From Nostoc sp. C052 (GTDB lineage: Bacteria > Cyanobacteriota > Cyanobacteriia > Cyanobacteriales > Nostocaceae): a stretch of 64,000 nt of DNA. Of this stretch, positions 9,390-18,422 are shown in pieces. The notes beneath the pieces were generated by a model. That model saw nothing but the letters and a program-made list of their open reading frames with translations, did no database searches and was not told where the DNA came from. Every line of letters starts with the position of its first letter. Position 1 is the first letter of the stretch. Both the position numbers and the translations under genes were made by a program. The DNA lies in NCBI RefSeq assembly GCF_013393905.1, contig NZ_CP040272.1, forward strand, positions 2,666,001 to 2,730,000, given 5' to 3'.

Positions 9390-9490
9390 CTATCAGTTGT
9401 CTCAAGAAACAGTGCTGAGTGTTGACTGTTGACTGGAAACTGAGAAGAATTTCTTCCCCTGCTCCTTGTCTCCCTCATCCCCCTCATCTT

Positions 9491-9520
9491 CCCCAATCCC
9501 CAGTCCCCAGTCCCCAGTCC
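9491..9520. repeat. Heptamer tandem repeat (CCCCAGT)
   Basis: Three clean CCCCAGT units after a related CCCCAAT unit lie in the 130-nt gap between the RfpB and RfpA candidate genes. Short tandem heptamers of this kind are common in heterocystous cyanobacteria. Confidence 0.8.
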
Positions 9521-10617
9521 TATTCACCCACATCGTCTAGAACATAATGGCAAAGGACTTTATCTAATTCTCTAAACGCAGGCTGCTGTAGTTCCCCAGA
9601 AAGAAGTTCTACTAAATGGCGGAGATGCAATGCCTCACTTTGGTCAAGAGTAATTTGGGATAGCAATATTTGCTCTATGTGTTTAGCCAGACGCGAACCT
9701 TCTGCAAAGCCAAAAATGCCTAAAGCTCCCCCTAGCTTATGTGCTGCATGATATGCTTTTTTGCGTAATTCTTCAGAGAGATTGTTGGCTTGCAACGCGA
9801 GTGAGGCTTGTTGGAGAATTTCTAAGCGATCGCTACTGTGTACTTTCAGCCTCTCCCACACAACTGCTAACGCTTCCCTAATCTGTGGCTTCCTTTTGCT
9901 TTGTTTTGTCTGTCTTAAGGCTACAGAAGGTTTTTCTTCATCTGCAAATACTTTCAGACGATAACCCAAACCATAGACTGTTTCAATAAAATCAGTTGGT
10001 GCGCCAGCTTGCGTTAGTTTCTGCCGCAAACCCTTGATGTGAGCTGTCACCGTATCCTCTTTAGGTGCTTCTTCTACAGACCAGAGGTGGTCTAAAATTT
10101 CACTGCGGCTGAAGACAATATGCTCGTTACGCAGAAAAAGCTCCAGTAAGCGATACTCCTTAGGCGTTAAATTCAAACCATGACAACCATAATTCACTTC
10201 ACAGCTACCAGGGTGAATACGCAGTTTTTCCCATTTCATCACTGACAATATGGGTGAATTTCGTCGCCGCAATAAAACACGAATTCGAGCTAATAATTCC
10301 GAGAGTTCAAAAGGTTTAACAACATAGTCATCTGCTCCTGCATCTAATCCCATGACTTTGTGAGTGCTAGAATTTTGGGCTGTCAGTAGCAGTACAGGTG
10401 TTTGATAGTTATGGGAACGTAACCTCTGACAAAGTTTTATGCCGTCCAATTTGGGCAAGATGATATCTAGCAAAATTAAGTCATAGCTAAAAGCTTCTAC
10501 TAGCTCCCAACCAAGTAGACCATCAGCAGCAATATCAACTACATAGTGTTGATTGCCAAGAACATTTTCAAGTGTTTTGGCGATACACTCGTCATCTTCA
10601 ACTAGTAAAATTCTCAT
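9520..10617 (-). CDS. rfpB: OmpR-family response regulator with C-terminal HPt domain, RfpB candidate
   Basis: The 365-residue protein has three parts. Residues 1-118 are a receiver (Asp8-Asp9, phospho-acceptor Asp51, Thr79, Lys101). Residues about 125-225 are an OmpR/PhoB winged helix (LTPKEYRLLELFLRN, ETVYGLGYRL). Residues about 255-350 are an HPt-like helical domain with AAHKLGGALGIFGF, the likely phospho-His being His293. It should bind DNA and is the best candidate to recognise the CTTCAT direct repeats near chlF and psaA2. It is transcribed toward the kinase gene, 130 nt apart, and divergently from chlF. Cyanobacteria have other receiver-winged helix-HPt proteins, so the RfpB call rests mainly on context. 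Confidence 0.75.
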   Translation of the reverse strand: MRILLVEDDECIAKTLENVLGNQHYVVDIAADGLLGWELVEAFSYDLILLDIILPKLDGIKLCQRLRSHNYQTPVLLLTAQNSSTHKVMGLDAGADDYVVKPFELSELLARIRVLLRRRNSPILSVMKWEKLRIHPGSCEVNYGCHGLNLTPKEYRLLELFLRNEHIVFSRSEILDHLWSVEEAPKEDTVTAHIKGLRQKLTQAGAPTDFIETVYGLGYRLKVFADEEKPSVALRQTKQSKRKPQIREALAVVWERLKVHSSDRLEILQQASLALQANNLSEELRKKAYHAAHKLGGALGIFGFAEGSRLAKHIEQILLSQITLDQSEALHLRHLVELLSGELQQPAFRELDKVLCHYVLDDVGE

Positions 10618-10817
10618 TCCATATCACCCTACTGTACCTAAACGCTAGGACTTCATCAGAGGGAAAACAAATAATTAGGGAACTCCCAGAAAGAAATCAT
10701 TACATAGGATAGGCAAGATGCCTAGACTAGCAAAAAAATATTAGCGATTTTTTTTCTTTGGCAGTCCTTTAGCAACAATCAAAGTAGAAAAGTTTTACCT
10801 CAGAAAAAATCTGCCAA

Positions 10818-10950
10818 TTGTTCACCACATATACTACTAGCACAGCACAATGCAAACAGAGCAAGCATTGAAAACCAATGAAATTCTTGCAATAGTAGGA
10901 ATTACAAATTACGAATTCTGCCTTGCAGTACTAGCATCTGTGGTGAACAA
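10818..10950. repeat. Inverted repeat TTGTTCACCACA in the rfpB-chlF gap
   Basis: TTGTTCACCACA at 10818-10829 and its exact complement TGTGGTGAACAA at 10939-10950 bracket about 110 bp. Imperfect matching continues inward to CTAG-containing ends. The inner right part carries TTCTGCCTTGCAGTACTAG, like the end of the MITE at 46581-46800, so this may be an old MITE or a nested one. Confidence 0.55.
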
Positions 10951-11102
10951 AAAGCTTTGTATCGAACAAGTCTAATTCAAAATCATTATTGACTCTTCTT
11001 TGGCGCAAAAGTTATACAGCTTCAACCAAATTTACATTTGTTGACTTATTTTGATAATTAAAAGGTAACTTACATATTGATTTTTGTATACCTCTATGTA
11101 GT

Positions 11103-11215
11103 CCTAGTAGAACATGGCGTAAATAAACAGACCATCTGGAATTGGTAAAAAGCTTATGGTATGGCTATTCTTTCTTTTGACTTTTGAATGCGTGACTTTT
11201 GCCTTGTTGTACTAG
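11103..11215. repeat. MITE-like element upstream of chlF
   Basis: About 113 bp bounded by CCTAGTAGAACA and TTGTACTAGG, which are imperfect terminal inverted repeats. The left part (AACATGGCGTAAATAAAC) closely matches the left part of the MITE at 46581-46800 (AACACGACGTAAATAAAC). It stops only 64 bp before the candidate chlF activator box. Confidence 0.55.
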
Positions 11216-11279
11216 GGTAGGTCTTTTCCCTCTGACCCTTCTGATGAATATTGTGAACTTTTATGAAAAGATGAACTTC

Positions 11280-11312
11280 CTTCATTGGTTCTTCATGTTT
11301 TTATTTTATGTT
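11280..11312 (+). promoter_or_regulatory. Candidate FaRLiP activator box and -10 for chlF
   Basis: CTTCAT-TGGTT-CTTCAT at 11280-11296, then a 10-nt spacer, then TATGTT at 11307-11312. A transcript start near 11319 would leave a leader of about 128 nt. Similarity to the psaA2 box extends outside the repeats (TTC before, TTTTTATTT after). This looks like a class of promoter where a tandem-binding OmpR-type activator covers the -35 region. Confidence 0.55.
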
Positions 11313-11446
11313 CCTTTTCATCGACCTTGAAGTAGTTTTTGTCTCAACGGCTTTGGTTTGAGTGCAAAAGATTATTCTGTCGTCTCCGGTTTTAGAAACT
11401 GTGGCGATAGAGAATTCCTATTTAATTATGCAAGGATCTATGTAAC

Positions 11447-12667
11447 ATGACGCCAAAGTCAGACAGCATAATTGCAACTTCGACTGTTAGCGTAGACAAG
11501 GCAGTCAGAGCAGCGGCTCCCACCGATGTTAACTGTCATGGGGTGAAGATTACGCGTGCAAATCACAATCTTCAAACAATAGCAACAAGCATCTTAGAAA
11601 GACGCGAAAAGATTAGTTTATGGGAGAAGTTTTGTTCATGGGTAACAAGTACTGAAAATCGGCTGTATATTGGCTGGTTTGGCATACTGTTGATTCCTTG
11701 TGTTTTAACAACCACCATTGTTTTCATCATTGCTTTTATTGCTGCTCCGCCCGTAGACATGGACGGAATGGGTTCACCAATTTCCGGTTCTTTATTCGAC
11801 GGCAATAATATCATTTCAGCCGCTATAGTACCGACATCAGCCGCAATTGGTTTGCACTTTTACCCAATTTGGGAAGCTGCTTCTTTGGATGAGTGGCTTT
11901 ACAGTGGCGGCCCTTACCAGATGATTGTGTTGCACTTTTTGATTAGCATCATCTGTTACCAAGATCGAGAATGGGAATTGAGCTATCGCTTAGGGATGCG
12001 TCCCTGGATTTCGCTAGCGTTCACTGCTCCCGTTGCTGCTTCCGTCTCTGTATTCTTAATTTATCCAATTGGCCAAGGCAGTTTTTCTGCGGGAATGCCT
12101 TTAGGGATTTCTGGTACTTTTAACTTCATGTTGCAGTTTCAAGCAGATCACAATATTCTGATGAGTCCCTTACATCAGTTAGGGGTGATTGGGGTATTAG
12201 GTGGTGCAATGCTGAGTGCAATGCATGGTTCTTTGGTAACATCAACCTTGATTCGTACCAACGAAAACGACTCAGAATCGATTAATGCCGGATACAAACT
12301 CGGTCAAAAACATCCAACCTACAACTTTAAGTCTGCTCAATTCTATCTTGGGCGGTTGGGATGGCGGCGGGCAAATTTTCCTAATTCTCGCAAATTGCAT
12401 TTCTTCCTAGCGGCTTTTCCAGTAGCAGGAATTTGGTCTGCCGCCTTAGGGGTTGATGTCGCTGCATTTAACTTTGAAAAACTCACATTTGAGCAGCCAG
12501 AAATCAAAAGCCAAGGACGAGTTATTCACACTTGGGCAGACACAATTGATTGGGCTGATTTGGGGATAAAAGTGGCAGGTGAAAGCGATCGCCGAGTTTA
12601 TAACTTCTCTAAAGATTTAACTACAGCGGAAGCAGTACCGTTGAGTTTATCATTACCGGAGTCGTAG
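11447..12667 (+). CDS. chlF: Chlorophyll f synthase ChlF (super-rogue PsbA/D1)
   Basis: A 406-residue D1-family membrane protein that is predicted to convert chlorophyll a to chlorophyll f in light. Key differences from PSII D1: Gln172-Asp173 (CYQDREWEL) replaces the usual Met-Gly at D1 127-128, the QD motif reported as diagnostic for ChlF. Mn-cluster ligands are changed: D170 to Ala215, E189 to Asp234, H332 to Gly378, H337 to Arg383, D342 to Ser. Tyr161 (Tyr206), His190 (His235), His198 (His243), and iron ligands His215 (His260) and His272 (His318) are kept; D1 Ser264 is Asn310. The N-terminus carries about 45 extra residues before the D1-like SLWEKFCSWVTSTENR, and the C-terminus is extended and D1-unlike. 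The start has AAGGA upstream. psaF2-psaJ2 follow on the same strand. Confidence 0.92.
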   Translation: MTPKSDSIIATSTVSVDKAVRAAAPTDVNCHGVKITRANHNLQTIATSILERREKISLWEKFCSWVTSTENRLYIGWFGILLIPCVLTTTIVFIIAFIAAPPVDMDGMGSPISGSLFDGNNIISAAIVPTSAAIGLHFYPIWEAASLDEWLYSGGPYQMIVLHFLISIICYQDREWELSYRLGMRPWISLAFTAPVAASVSVFLIYPIGQGSFSAGMPLGISGTFNFMLQFQADHNILMSPLHQLGVIGVLGGAMLSAMHGSLVTSTLIRTNENDSESINAGYKLGQKHPTYNFKSAQFYLGRLGWRRANFPNSRKLHFFLAAFPVAGIWSAALGVDVAAFNFEKLTFEQPEIKSQGRVIHTWADTIDWADLGIKVAGESDRRVYNFSKDLTTAEAVPLSLSLPES

Positions 12668-13505
<838 letters not shown>

Positions 13506-13985
13506 ATGAAACAAATATTTGCTTTAATTTTGGTAATTTTTCTCTGGCTTAATGTTGTCCCTACAGCTTTAGCGGAGAACACTACATTAGTACCTTGTGC
13601 CGAATCATCTGCATTTGTCGAACGAGTGCAAAATGCACCTGATAGTTATTACACTACAAAGCCATTAAAGGCTTATTCTCGGTTACTTTGTGGCGAGGAT
13701 GGTTTACCTCATTTAGTTCTTGACCGCTTCAGCCTTGCCTTGGACGTGCTGACTCCCATAGTGATATTTCTCTACATTGCTGGTTGGATTGGCTGGACTG
13801 GTCGTTCCTATTTGCGGACAATTCAAAAACTTGGTTCCCCAGAAGAAAAAGAAATATTTATCGATCTACCAGTGTTCGTCAAATGTATGATATTGGCTTT
13901 TGCTTGGCCGGCATCAGCAGTTCAAGAATTTCTCAGTGGTGAATTAGTTGCCAAGGATGAAGAAATCCCGATTTCAATTCGCTAA
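13506..13985 (+). CDS. psaF2: Photosystem I subunit III, far-red paralog (PsaF2)
   Basis: The 159-residue product has a signal peptide (KQIFALILVIFLWLNVVPTALA, cleavage before ENTT) and the PsaF core: lumenal LVPCAESSAF, CGEDGLPHLV, membrane segment FLYIAGWIGWTGRSYL, and the KEIFIDLPVFVKCMILAFAWP and SGELVAKDEEI tail. PsaF helps dock lumenal electron donors and anchors the PSI edge. The frame opens earlier with a GTG at 13467, but AAAGGA at normal distance before the ATG at 13506 and the position of the signal peptide favour the inner start. It stands 103 nt before psaJ. Association with chlF marks it as the far-red copy. Confidence 0.92.
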   Translation: MKQIFALILVIFLWLNVVPTALAENTTLVPCAESSAFVERVQNAPDSYYTTKPLKAYSRLLCGEDGLPHLVLDRFSLALDVLTPIVIFLYIAGWIGWTGRSYLRTIQKLGSPEEKEIFIDLPVFVKCMILAFAWPASAVQEFLSGELVAKDEEIPISIR

Positions 13986-14088
13986 AGCTTATTGACAATT
14001 GACGGTTTGTGATGAACTATCAACTGTCAATAAACCGACTAAAAATGACATCTTGTAAATGTAAACTTAGTTGATTTAGGAGAAAAAT

Positions 14089-14235
14089 ATGGAGTCACGT
14101 TATTTGTTGAAATATCTCACACTGCTTCCTGTCGTTGCTACTTTAGCAGTGATTATTTTAGCAGTGATTTTCATTGAATTAAATTCCATTTTTCCTGGGT
14201 TACAATATGGGACTTTTTTCCATCCTCTACCGTAA
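14089..14235 (+). CDS. psaJ2: Photosystem I subunit IX, far-red paralog (PsaJ2)
   Basis: A 48-residue single-span membrane protein, MESRYLLKYLTLLPV at the start and ending FPGLQYGTFFHPLP. The IELNSIFP and FHPLP motifs and the size are those of PsaJ, which packs against PsaF. AGGAG lies 8 nt before the ATG. psaF-psaJ pairing is universal in cyanobacteria, so psaF2-psaJ2 are probably one transcript. It is the last far-red gene seen; housekeeping genes start after it. Confidence 0.92.
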   Translation: MESRYLLKYLTLLPVVATLAVIILAVIFIELNSIFPGLQYGTFFHPLP

Positions 14236-14648
14236 CTCCGTTGACTTCTACTATTGCAGAAGGCAGGAGGTTCCATTTTGAAGGGAATTCAATACAGTAC
14301 TTAATGGGAACCACAAAACAAGAAAATTTGGTGTTCTTGTCTTAAACCCTTGTTCCCTTTGGTAACAGCAGAAAACAGAGGGCAGTCTTTCTTCTGCCTT
14401 CTTCCCTCTGCCTTTCTTGATAAATTTTCAAACTCTTATTTAGTAAATATCAAAAAATCAATTATCCATTAATCGTAGGGTACGTTAGATCAAGATGGTG
14501 TCTTACTCTCGACACTAATACACCCTACAATATTGGATATTTTTTTTAATTTATTACTAGAATTCACCTAAAAACTGGGATGCACCCGCTAATGACTTGA
14601 TTGCTGAAATCAATCTAAAATCCAAAATCTAAAATTGTTTGACTACAG
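14236..14648. repeat. Repeat-bearing gap after psaJ2, MITE-like element at 14448-14551
   Basis: No gene is seen. A MITE-like stretch starts AATATCAAAAAATCAATTATCCA and ends TATTGGATATTTTTTTTAATT, forming imperfect inverted ends about 100 bp apart; the inner part has GTAGGGTACGTTAGA. The gap marks the right border of the far-red cluster. Confidence 0.5.
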
Positions 14649-15065
14649 CTAAGGCACAATCAGCACTGGGCAAGGGGAAAGGTTAATCACACGAGTGGTA
14701 ACACTATCATCTGCTCCCTCTTCAGTCAACCCTAGCCCCCGACAGCCCATAATAATTAAATCGGCCCCAATTTCATCAGCGACATCGCAAATCGTAAAAG
14801 CTGGCTTACCTTGCCTCTCCAGAATTTCAGATTGAATTCCTTGCCCAGAAAATAAAGATTGGGCATTTTCTAGCAGTTTGGCAACTACCTCTGGTGACAC
14901 CATCGGATCTGCGCTAGGCGCATCTGGAGGCGGTTCTTCTACCACAGACAGTAGCACCAAGCGACTACTGTACTTTTTGACTACGTTGGTAACAACGTCA
15001 GCAGCTTCCCGCGTTTCCCGGCTTTGATCGATAGGAAATAGTACTGTCTTAAATATATCTGTCAC
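14649..15065 (-). CDS. Universal stress protein, UspA family
   Basis: A 138-residue soluble protein with the UspA fold: N-terminal KTVLFPIDQSRETREA, central DLIIMGCRGLG and C-terminal SPCPVLIVP. The ATP-binding pattern G-2X-G-9X-G-S/T is only partly kept; GCRG is present but the later Gly-Ser reads Asp-Ser within GADDSVTTRV. Nucleotide binding may thus be weak or of a different type. It is divergent from pgk with 80 nt between starts. The target is unknown. Confidence 0.88.
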   Translation of the reverse strand: MTDIFKTVLFPIDQSRETREAADVVTNVVKKYSSRLVLLSVVEEPPPDAPSADPMVSPEVVAKLLENAQSLFSGQGIQSEILERQGKPAFTICDVADEIGADLIIMGCRGLGLTEEGADDSVTTRVINLSPCPVLIVP

Positions 15066-15145
15066 TTGGGTACCCCTGACTCCGGTAAAATCTTGATGGT
15101 TCTACTTTCAAAACAATAACAAAAAGGCAATCAGGAGAGTTTGGT

Positions 15146-16348
15146 GTGTCCAAAAAAAGTTTAGCAAGTTTATCTTCGGCTGATATCTCTGGGAAACGTG
15201 CTTTAGTGCGGGTTGACTTTAATGTGCCTGTGGACGATCAAGGCAACATTACTGACGATACTCGCATTCGTGCCGCTCTACCAACCATCCAAGATTTGAC
15301 GCAGAAGGGTGCTAAGGTTATTCTCGCCAGCCATTTTGGCCGTCCCAAGGGTGTGGATGACAAATTACGCCTAACTCCCGTTGCCAAGCGTCTATCGGAG
15401 TTACTGGGGCAAGAAGTCGTTAAAACTGATGACTCTATTGGCGATGAAGTCGCAGCTAAAGTTGGCGCTCTGCAAAATGGCCAAGTGCTGTTACTCGAAA
15501 ATGTCCGTTTTTACCCAGAAGAAGAGAAAAACGATCCAGAATTTGCGAAAAAATTGGCAGCTAATGCTGATTTCTATGTAAATGATGCTTTTGGTACTGC
15601 ACACCGCGCCCATGCTTCTACTGAAGGTGTAACTAAATTCCTCAGCCCTTCTGTGGCTGGATATTTGGTTGAGAAGGAATTGCAATATCTGCAAAATGCC
15701 ATTGAAAATCCCCAACGTCCTTTAGCGGCAATTATTGGCGGTTCCAAGGTTTCCAGTAAAATTGGCGTGATTGAAACGTTGCTGGAGAAGTGCGACAAGC
15801 TGATCATCGGCGGTGGGATGATTTTCACCTTTTACAAAGCCCGTGGTTTGAATGTTGGTAAGTCATTGGTGGAAGAAGACAAGCTAGAACTAGCGAAGTC
15901 TTTAGAAGCTAAGGCTAAGGAACGAGGCGTTGCTTTATTGCTGCCCACAGATGTGGTATTGGCAGATAACTTTGCCCCTGATGCCAATTCCCAAACCGTT
16001 AGCATTGAAAATATCCCCGATGGTTGGATGGGTTTGGATATTGGGCCAGATTCGGTGAAATTTTTCCAAGAAGCCCTTGCAGATACCAAAACGGTAATTT
16101 GGAACGGGCCGATGGGTGTGTTTGAATTTGATAAGTTTGCCAAAGGTACAGAAGCGATCGCTCATACTCTCGCCGAAATCGGCAAAACTGGCACAACCAC
16201 CATTATCGGCGGTGGTGACTCAGTAGCGGCTGTGGAAAAGGTTGGTTTAGCTGACCAAATGAGCCACATCTCTACCGGTGGCGGCGCTAGTTTGGAGTTA
16301 CTTGAAGGCAAGGTGTTGCCTGGAATTGCAGCTTTAGATGATGCGTAA
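15146..16348 (+). CDS. pgk: Phosphoglycerate kinase
   Basis: A 400-residue enzyme interconverting 1,3-bisphosphoglycerate and 3-phosphoglycerate with ADP/ATP, used in glycolysis and the Calvin cycle. It has the N-terminal RVDFNVPVDD substrate motif, SHFGRPKG, the hinge region, and the nucleotide-binding GPMGVFE and GGGDSVAAVEK motifs. The start is a GTG with CAGGAGAG upstream. Length is normal for bacterial Pgk and no defect is seen. Confidence 0.97.
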   Translation: MSKKSLASLSSADISGKRALVRVDFNVPVDDQGNITDDTRIRAALPTIQDLTQKGAKVILASHFGRPKGVDDKLRLTPVAKRLSELLGQEVVKTDDSIGDEVAAKVGALQNGQVLLLENVRFYPEEEKNDPEFAKKLAANADFYVNDAFGTAHRAHASTEGVTKFLSPSVAGYLVEKELQYLQNAIENPQRPLAAIIGGSKVSSKIGVIETLLEKCDKLIIGGGMIFTFYKARGLNVGKSLVEEDKLELAKSLEAKAKERGVALLLPTDVVLADNFAPDANSQTVSIENIPDGWMGLDIGPDSVKFFQEALADTKTVIWNGPMGVFEFDKFAKGTEAIAHTLAEIGKTGTTTIIGGGDSVAAVEKVGLADQMSHISTGGGASLELLEGKVLPGIAALDDA

Positions 16349-16382
16349 GTAGGGACTGGGGACTGGGGACTAGGGACTGGGA
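16347..16382. repeat. Heptamer tandem repeat (GGGGACT)
   Basis: Four near-identical GGGGACT/AGGGACT units directly after the pgk stop codon. Confidence 0.75.
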
Positions 16383-16438
16383 ACAAATTTTCCAAATACC
16401 CAACACCCAATCCCCAAGCCCATACATGAGAAAAATAT

Positions 16439-17056
16439 ATGCAACCTAAATGGCTGGAATGGGCACAGAAGTTACAAGCGATCGCTCAAAATGGTTTGAC
16501 TTATTCTGAGGGTGTTTATGATATCGAACGTTACAAACAATTACGAGCGATCGCTACAGAAATTATCGCGACTTACTCAAATGTAGAACACAGCTATGTC
16601 CTCGATTTGTTTAGTCGTGAAGTCGGATATGCAACTCCCAAAGTTGATGTGCGGGCAGCAATTTTTCGTGATGAAACTATATTGTTAGTCAAAGAAAGGG
16701 CAGATGGCTGCTGGACTTTACCTGGTGGATGGGCTGATGTTGGCGAGTCGCCCAGTGAGGTAGTAGTCAAAGAAGTATATGAAGAATCTGGATATCAAGC
16801 ACGCACTATCAAATTACTAGCAGTCTATGACAGAGACAAACAAGGACATCCACCATTTCCGTTTTATGTCTACAAGCTATTTTTTCACTGCCAAATTATC
16901 GGTGGTTCTCCATCATCAAGTATTGAAACTGAAGAAGTAGGTTTTTTTCCTGAAGATGCGTTACCAGAACTTTCTCTCGGACGTGTGACACCAGCACAAA
17001 TCACGCGACTTTTTCAACATTACCGTCAACCAGATTTACCAACAGACTTTGATTAA
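16439..17056 (+). CDS. Nudix hydrolase with Nudix_N domain
   Basis: 205 residues. Residues 1-60 look like the helical N-terminal domain found in one Nudix subgroup (KWLEWAQKLQAIAQNGLTY). A Nudix fold follows, with Nudix box GWADVGESPSEVVVKEVYEESGY; the usual Arg-Glu before the box end is Lys-Glu, while the metal-binding Glu residues are kept. Members hydrolyse nucleoside diphosphates linked to another group; the substrate cannot be told from sequence. It stands alone 90 nt after pgk. Confidence 0.88.
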   Translation: MQPKWLEWAQKLQAIAQNGLTYSEGVYDIERYKQLRAIATEIIATYSNVEHSYVLDLFSREVGYATPKVDVRAAIFRDETILLVKERADGCWTLPGGWADVGESPSEVVVKEVYEESGYQARTIKLLAVYDRDKQGHPPFPFYVYKLFFHCQIIGGSPSSSIETEEVGFFPEDALPELSLGRVTPAQITRLFQHYRQPDLPTDFD

Positions 17057-17318
17057 ACACCTCTGTATTATGAAAATAATCATAGGATAATTATTATCAT
17101 GGGTTGTCAGTTTTAAGTTGATAAGAACCGCGTAAAGCTTTGCCCTCTGTGGAAATTGTGAGGAACTTCTAAACAAAAAATATCCAATTATTTATTGTGG
17201 ACTGACCAAAATTTCCATACATAATTATGTATGGAAACGAGGAATAATGATTGAATTAGGGTAATTCTTATGGGGAGTGGGAAGTAGCGATTAACTTTCT
17301 TCCCTATTCCCTACTCGA

Positions 17319-18422
17319 TTATTTCCCTAAGACTTCGATATGTACTGGTGCTACGCCGCTACCCATCATTCCCAAAATCCGAGCTGCGCCAGCCGACAGG
17401 TCTATAACTCGCCCCCGAATGAATGGGCCTCGATCGTTAATCCGTACCACTACAGAACGACCATTGTTAGTATTGGTTACACGAACTTGTGTACCAAAGG
17501 GTAAGCTACGATGGGCGGCAGTCATTTCTTCTGGATTGAATCTCTGACCGCTAGCGGTACGATTACCAGAACCATCATAGCCGTAATAGGAAGCCATACC
17601 TCTGAAAGAGATTCGCACTCCGCCGACGGAAATCTCTCGTGGCAATTTCGGTATTGATATTGGTAAATTCGCAATTTCTTTTAAGGGAGATGCATTGCCT
17701 AGTAGTCTGCGTAGGCGATTGGTTGCTTGCAATGCATCTTGCGCTAGATTGTTGGTAGTACCTGCTAATCGCGTACTTTCATTGATTTCGACCAATTCTT
17801 CGCCATTAATTTTGATGACATAGCGATCGCCATTTTGCTGGACAGGGACGCTTTTGTTTTGCGCTTGATTAGCAACTGTAGATTTTTCTCCCGCTTTCCA
17901 ACTTACGGTAATCTTGCTGCCGTCCACGTTTTCCCGATTCAACTGGTTGATCTTAGCGGCTATTATACCAGCTATCTGAACCGGGTCATCGTCAACAGAG
18001 CTAATCTGGTTGCTCACAGCCATTGCGTTCTCAGCACTCACTGCTTTTGATGAGTTGTTAGCAATAAGGGCGTACGATTGTACGCCCCCAGTATTTCCAA
18101 CTTCACCAACTTTTTTACTTTCAAGATTCGTATTTGATACAGAACTCAAAAATGTGAGAACAGGTATTTTTCGGATAAAAAGAGTTGCCGCCTTACGTCC
18201 TCCAACGTTGTGAGGATGGATTTCTGCGATCGCAGCATCCAAGGTTTGCTTTCCTGCTGTTGATTGATACTCTCCCACCTTCACCGCATCAGCGATCGGA
18301 GCGATAGATGATTTTTGGGATGCTAGCGCATTCCCTCTAGTGGTTTGAGTACAACCGACTGAGGGTATACCCAAAACAGTCATAAACAGGGCAACAATAG
18401 TCCACAAATGTCTTTGATTCAT
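17319..18422 (-). CDS. RlpA-like septal ring protein with double-psi beta-barrel domain
   Basis: 367 residues with an N-terminal export signal. A Cys at residue 24 follows PSVG, so lipidation is possible but the lipobox is weak. Residues 25-270 are low in recognisable motifs. The C-terminal 95 residues are an RlpA/DPBB domain: ASYYGYDGSGNRTASGQRFNP, LPFGTQVRVTN, and VRINDRGPFIRGRVIDLS with the conserved Asp residues. Such proteins act in the periplasm on peptidoglycan; some are lytic transglycosylases. No SPOR domain is seen. Cyanobacteria carry several of these with long variable N-termini. Confidence 0.85.
   Translation of the reverse strand: MNQRHLWTIVALFMTVLGIPSVGCTQTTRGNALASQKSSIAPIADAVKVGEYQSTAGKQTLDAAIAEIHPHNVGGRKAATLFIRKIPVLTFLSSVSNTNLESKKVGEVGNTGGVQSYALIANNSSKAVSAENAMAVSNQISSVDDDPVQIAGIIAAKINQLNRENVDGSKITVSWKAGEKSTVANQAQNKSVPVQQNGDRYVIKINGEELVEINESTRLAGTTNNLAQDALQATNRLRRLLGNASPLKEIANLPISIPKLPREISVGGVRISFRGMASYYGYDGSGNRTASGQRFNPEEMTAAHRSLPFGTQVRVTNTNNGRSVVVRINDRGPFIRGRVIDLSAGAARILGMMGSGVAPVHIEVLGK

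Larger units (their letters stand above)
10618..11279. other. Divergent intergenic region between regulator gene and chlF
   Basis: This stretch (to the chlF start, 829 nt in all) holds no gene I can support. It contains a 12-bp inverted repeat (10818-10829 with 10939-10950), a MITE-like repeat (11103-11215) and, at its right end, the candidate chlF promoter. I saw no CTTCAT direct repeat facing the regulator gene, so that gene may have a different promoter type. Confidence 0.6.
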
